Origin: an uncultured Mollicutes bacterium
GTDB lineage: Bacteria > Bacillota_I > Bacilli_A > RFN20 > CAG-826
DNA: 7,924 nucleotides
Direction: 5' to 3'
NCBI GenBank assembly: GCA_900550795.1
Contig: URTN01000034.1
Location: 1-7,924, forward strand
Part shown: positions 5,715-7,924 of the stretch, one piece after another
How positions within the stretch are numbered: position 1 is the first letter of the stretch
Layout: the number at the start of each line of letters is the position of its first letter
The notes under the pieces: generated by a model
The model's input: only the letters and a program-made list of their open reading frames with translations
Database searches by the model: none
What the model was told of the DNA's origin: nothing
Program-made: the position numbers and the translations under genes

Positions 5715-6473
5715 ATGAGAAAAAAACTTTTGATGGGAAACTGGAAAATGAATAAGACCCCATCCGAGGCCACGGAATTTGCCCTTGGCTGCAAGGATAT
5801 GGTCGAATATGCTATTTCCCATGATATTGATGTTGGCGTTGCCCCAACTTATGTTTGTTTAGAAACCGTTAAGGAAAATTCTCCATCTTCCTTAATCGTA
5901 TCGGCCCAAAATTGCTCAAGCCATGATCATGGTGCCTATACTGGCGAAATTTCTATCCCAATGTTAAAAGAAATCGGAATCGACTGGGTAATACTTGGCC
6001 ATTCCGAAAGAAGAGAATATGATGCCGAGACTAGCGTCAAGTGCAATGCCAAAATCAAGGCTTTGCTTGAAGCTAATATGACTCCGCTATATTGCTGTGG
6101 CGAATCTCTTGAAACTTTTGAAAAAGGCGAGACAAAGTCCTTTGTCGAAACTCAAATTAGAGAAGGATTAGAAGGATTAAGCAAAGAAGATGCCAGGAAA
6201 GTCGTCATTGCCTATGAACCAATCTGGGCCATCGGGACTGGAAAGAATGCGACTTCTGCAATTGCTGAAGATACAATCGCCCACATTAGAAGTGTCTTAG
6301 CTTCCATGTTTGGCGAAGTTGCCGAAGAAATGAGAATATTATATGGCGGTTCAGTCAAGCCAAATAATATTGCCGAATATATGTCTATGAAGGACATTGA
6401 TGGTGCCTTGGTAGGTGGGGCTAGCTTAACCCTAGAATCCTACAAGGGACTAATCGATGGATTGGTAAAATAA
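5715..6473 (+). CDS. tpiA: Triosephosphate isomerase
   Basis: Cytoplasmic TIM-barrel enzyme interconverting dihydroxyacetone phosphate and glyceraldehyde-3-phosphate. Catalytic residues are all visible: N9 and K11 in GNWKMN (8-13), H96 in ILGHSERRE (93-101), and E168 in AYEPIWAIGTG (166-176), which continues into the mobile lid. The phosphate-binding YGGSV (210-214) and GALVGGASL (230-238) are present. The length of 252 residues is normal. The start follows a clear ribosome binding site AAGAGGAA (5701-5708) just after the pgk stop, so pgk and tpiA are one transcription unit. The next gene begins 1 nt after its TAA. Confidence 0.98.
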   Translation: MRKKLLMGNWKMNKTPSEATEFALGCKDMVEYAISHDIDVGVAPTYVCLETVKENSPSSLIVSAQNCSSHDHGAYTGEISIPMLKEIGIDWVILGHSERREYDAETSVKCNAKIKALLEANMTPLYCCGESLETFEKGETKSFVETQIREGLEGLSKEDARKVVIAYEPIWAIGTGKNATSAIAEDTIAHIRSVLASMFGEVAEEMRILYGGSVKPNNIAEYMSMKDIDGALVGGASLTLESYKGLIDGLVK

Positions 6474-6474
6474 G

Positions 6475-7263
6475 ATGGCATTCGCTTCGGTTAGAAAGTC
6501 TAGGGCTCCCCAAGACGAAACCAAAGTAAATGAATTTTTACAAAACAAGAACAAATCCATTGGCAAAGTCTATCTATACATGGGGATAGGATTAGCCATT
6601 TCTGCAATAGTATCTATAGTAGTAGGTGCCTTATTCGCTGGCTGGTTTACCAATTTTGGTAGAATCGACTGGGCAGGAGAAGTACCCGATACTGCTATAT
6701 TCACCTATGTTGGTGTGTTGGTTGCTAGCTATATCATCATGTTTATCGATAGCCTAGTAATTACCCACCGGGCCTATTCGGATAAGAAGTCATTATGGGT
6801 ACCTTATATCCTATATACTATATTGATGGGGGTATTCCTTAGTTCCTTCTTGATTGCAGGAATCGATTTCTATACATTGGGTGAGGCATTTGGGATATCT
6901 GGATTAGTCTTTGTTATCATGGGACTAATCGGATATTATTCAAAATCAAACCTCAATGTGCTTGGAATGATTGCTGCCGGGGCTCTTATGTGCCTGCTTC
7001 TAGGTGGTGCGTTCTGGTTTGTATTATGGTTAATTAATCCAGCTGCCTTCTATATTTATAATGTCATTGTCTCTATCGCAGTCATGGCATTCCTACTTAT
7101 ATTGGTAGCGGTTGATACCTATAACATCAAGAATATATTGCAAAATAGTGCCGGCAAGAATATGCCTCTATATTGCGCTTTCAAGATGTATACGGACTTC
7201 ATTGCCATATTCGTTAGGATCTTATATTTCCTTGTCTTAATCAAAGGAAACAATAGAAAATAA
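6475..7263 (+). CDS. Bax inhibitor-1/YetJ-family membrane protein
   Basis: Polytopic membrane protein of the BI-1 (UPF0005, TMBIM) family. The Bacillus member YetJ is a pH-sensitive calcium leak channel; the role here is not evident. A hydrophilic N-terminus of about 28 residues is followed by seven hydrophobic segments at roughly 31-57, 74-98, 107-130, 138-155, 161-186, 191-213 and 237-256. Family marks are GYYSKSNLNVLG (153-164), matching the TK.DL block, VDTYNIK (213-219) and the C-terminal YTDFIAIFVRIL (239-250). D214 and D241 correspond to the paired aspartates that gate YetJ (D171 and D195). It starts 1 nt after tpiA with only a weak ribosome binding site (GGT near 6464), which suggests coupled translation. 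It occupies the place where pgm and eno often follow tpiA. A terminator follows it. Confidence 0.85.
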   Translation: MAFASVRKSRAPQDETKVNEFLQNKNKSIGKVYLYMGIGLAISAIVSIVVGALFAGWFTNFGRIDWAGEVPDTAIFTYVGVLVASYIIMFIDSLVITHRAYSDKKSLWVPYILYTILMGVFLSSFLIAGIDFYTLGEAFGISGLVFVIMGLIGYYSKSNLNVLGMIAAGALMCLLLGGAFWFVLWLINPAAFYIYNVIVSIAVMAFLLILVAVDTYNIKNILQNSAGKNMPLYCAFKMYTDFIAIFVRILYFLVLIKGNNRK

Positions 7264-7267
7264 TCTC

Positions 7268-7301
7268 AAAAGGCTTCTAGTTCTACTGGAGGTCTTTTTT
7301 T
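7268..7301 (+). terminator. Rho-independent terminator after the BI-1 gene
   Basis: AGGCTTCTAG (7271-7280) pairs with CTGGAGGTCT (7286-7295), including three G-U pairs, around a TTCTA loop. An A-run precedes the stem and a run of seven T (7295-7301) ends it. It closes the pgk-tpiA-BI-1 unit 4 nt after the stop codon. Confidence 0.85.
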
Positions 7302-7317
7302 GTTGGATTTAAAAACG

Positions 7318-7323
7318 TATGAT
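7318..7323 (+). promoter_or_regulatory. -10-like element just before the glycosyltransferase start
   Basis: TATGAT matches the -10 consensus at 5 of 6 positions. No good -35 is seen at 16-18 bp because that region is the terminator T-run. If active, transcription would start near 7330, the A of the ATG, giving a leaderless mRNA. The T-rich DNA upstream may aid recognition. It could be a chance match. Confidence 0.4.
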
Positions 7324-7329
7324 TAACTT

Positions 7330-7924
7330 ATGAAATTATCATTTTTGATTCCTGTATATAATTCAGTCTCTACTTTGCCTAGATTAGTAACTTCCTTATT
7401 AAAGCAAGATGGGGATATCGAATTCCTTTTTGGAGTCGAACCAAGCAAGGATTCTTCTTTGAATTACCTTATTGATAAACAAAAAGAAGATAATAGGATA
7501 AAAATAATTGTTAATGAAACCAAATTAGGTCCTTTGGGCAATAGGATCAATTTGATAAAGCATTCTTCAGGAGACTTGATTGCATTTTCTGATTCTGATG
7601 ATTATCTAGCAAACGATTTTGCTAAAGTTGCAGTAAGTGGCTTTGATGATGATATCGATGTAGTTTGCCTTGATTATCTAGTCGAATATAAAGGGAAGAT
7701 AAAAAGGAATTTGTTTAGGCCAAGAAGAAAACAAGTACTAACCGGAGAGAAAGCCTGTAAGAAACTTCTTAAAGATGCTTCATTAAGAGGATTCCTCTGG
7801 AACAAGGTATTTAGGAAAGAATTATTCCATTCTGATAATCTTTTATTATTAAAAGAAGGAATGATGTTTGAAGATACTCCTTTGGTATATTCCTTATTTA
7901 GTTCTTCTAGGTTAGTAAAGATTC
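7330..7924 (+). CDS. Family 2 glycosyltransferase, 3' end beyond the window
   Basis: The first 198 codons of a GT-A fold glycosyltransferase; the frame stays open to the window edge. Seen: the N-terminal nucleotide-sugar strand LSFLIPVYN (3-11), the typical LGPLGNRINLIKHSSGD block (66-82), the DxD-type metal site FSDSDDY (86-92), LRGFLWNKVFRKELF (152-166) and the likely catalytic region MMFEDTPLVYSLF (178-190) with E181 and D182. These features fit enzymes that add sugars to cell-surface polysaccharide or glycolipid; the acceptor cannot be read from sequence. No Shine-Dalgarno precedes the ATG. A four-codon frame ATG ATT AAC TTA TGA (7319-7333) ends in an ATGA overlap with this start. Placed after a terminator, it begins a new transcription unit. 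No transmembrane segment is visible in the part present. Confidence 0.88.
   Translation, partial: MKLSFLIPVYNSVSTLPRLVTSLLKQDGDIEFLFGVEPSKDSSLNYLIDKQKEDNRIKIIVNETKLGPLGNRINLIKHSSGDLIAFSDSDDYLANDFAKVAVSGFDDDIDVVCLDYLVEYKGKIKRNLFRPRRKQVLTGEKACKKLLKDASLRGFLWNKVFRKELFHSDNLLLLKEGMMFEDTPLVYSLFSSSRLVKI

Noticed and set aside
7319..7333. Four-codon frame as a real peptide gene
   Set aside because: No ribosome binding site precedes it and its ATG lies within the -10-like element, so it is listed only as a possible coupling signal.
1..7924. Mobile element, prophage, CRISPR or defence island
   Set aside because: All genes are syntenic housekeeping or common families. No transposase, integrase, direct-repeat array or target-site duplication was seen.

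Overview
This window is a gene-dense stretch of a low-GC Gram-positive (Bacillota) chromosome, with every gene on the + strand. TGA is a real stop codon: it ends lgt, and all tryptophans are TGG. That excludes the Mycoplasma-type genetic code. The AGGAGG-type ribosome binding sites, a full-length WhiA, the lgt-trxB-whiA order and the short intergenic gaps suggest Bacilli, possibly one of the reduced-genome, Mollicutes-related uncultured lineages. That placement is inference and cannot be fixed from sequence reading alone.

Left block (1-3143): a tightly packed operon of lgt (lipoprotein diacylglyceryl transferase), a TrxB-type flavoprotein, whiA, and a small XRE-family HTH regulator. Successive genes overlap by 4 bp, abut with no gap, and overlap by 23 bp. 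It looks like a condensed form of the classical Bacillota hprK-lgt...trxB-rapZ-yvcK-whiA neighbourhood, with rapZ and yvcK missing here. The TrxB-like protein keeps its FAD sites and its CATC redox pair but has lost both NADPH-binding motifs.

Middle block (3144-6473): the triose-phosphate part of glycolysis. gap (NAD-dependent GAPDH) has its own promoter, with a palindrome just upstream of the -35 region, and its own terminator. pgk and tpiA form a second unit with a separate extended -10 promoter. Two compact inverted repeats bracket the pgk -10 box, one in the -35/-10 spacer and one around the transcription start and ribosome binding site. These are the best regulatory signals in the window. 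Together the three enzymes interconvert DHAP, glyceraldehyde-3-P, 1,3-bisphosphoglycerate and 3-phosphoglycerate. The pgm and eno genes that often follow are absent.

Right block (6474-7924): a seven-helix Bax inhibitor-1/YetJ-type membrane protein starts 1 nt after tpiA and ends the pgk unit at a hairpin terminator. A family 2 glycosyltransferase then begins without a Shine-Dalgarno sequence, a few bases after a -10-like element, and runs off the window.

No RNA genes, insertion sequences, CRISPR arrays or phage genes were seen. This is mostly core-genome sequence. The points worth a second look are the odd TrxB, the uncharacterised operators at gap and pgk, the XRE gene placed between whiA and gap, and the possibly leaderless glycosyltransferase.
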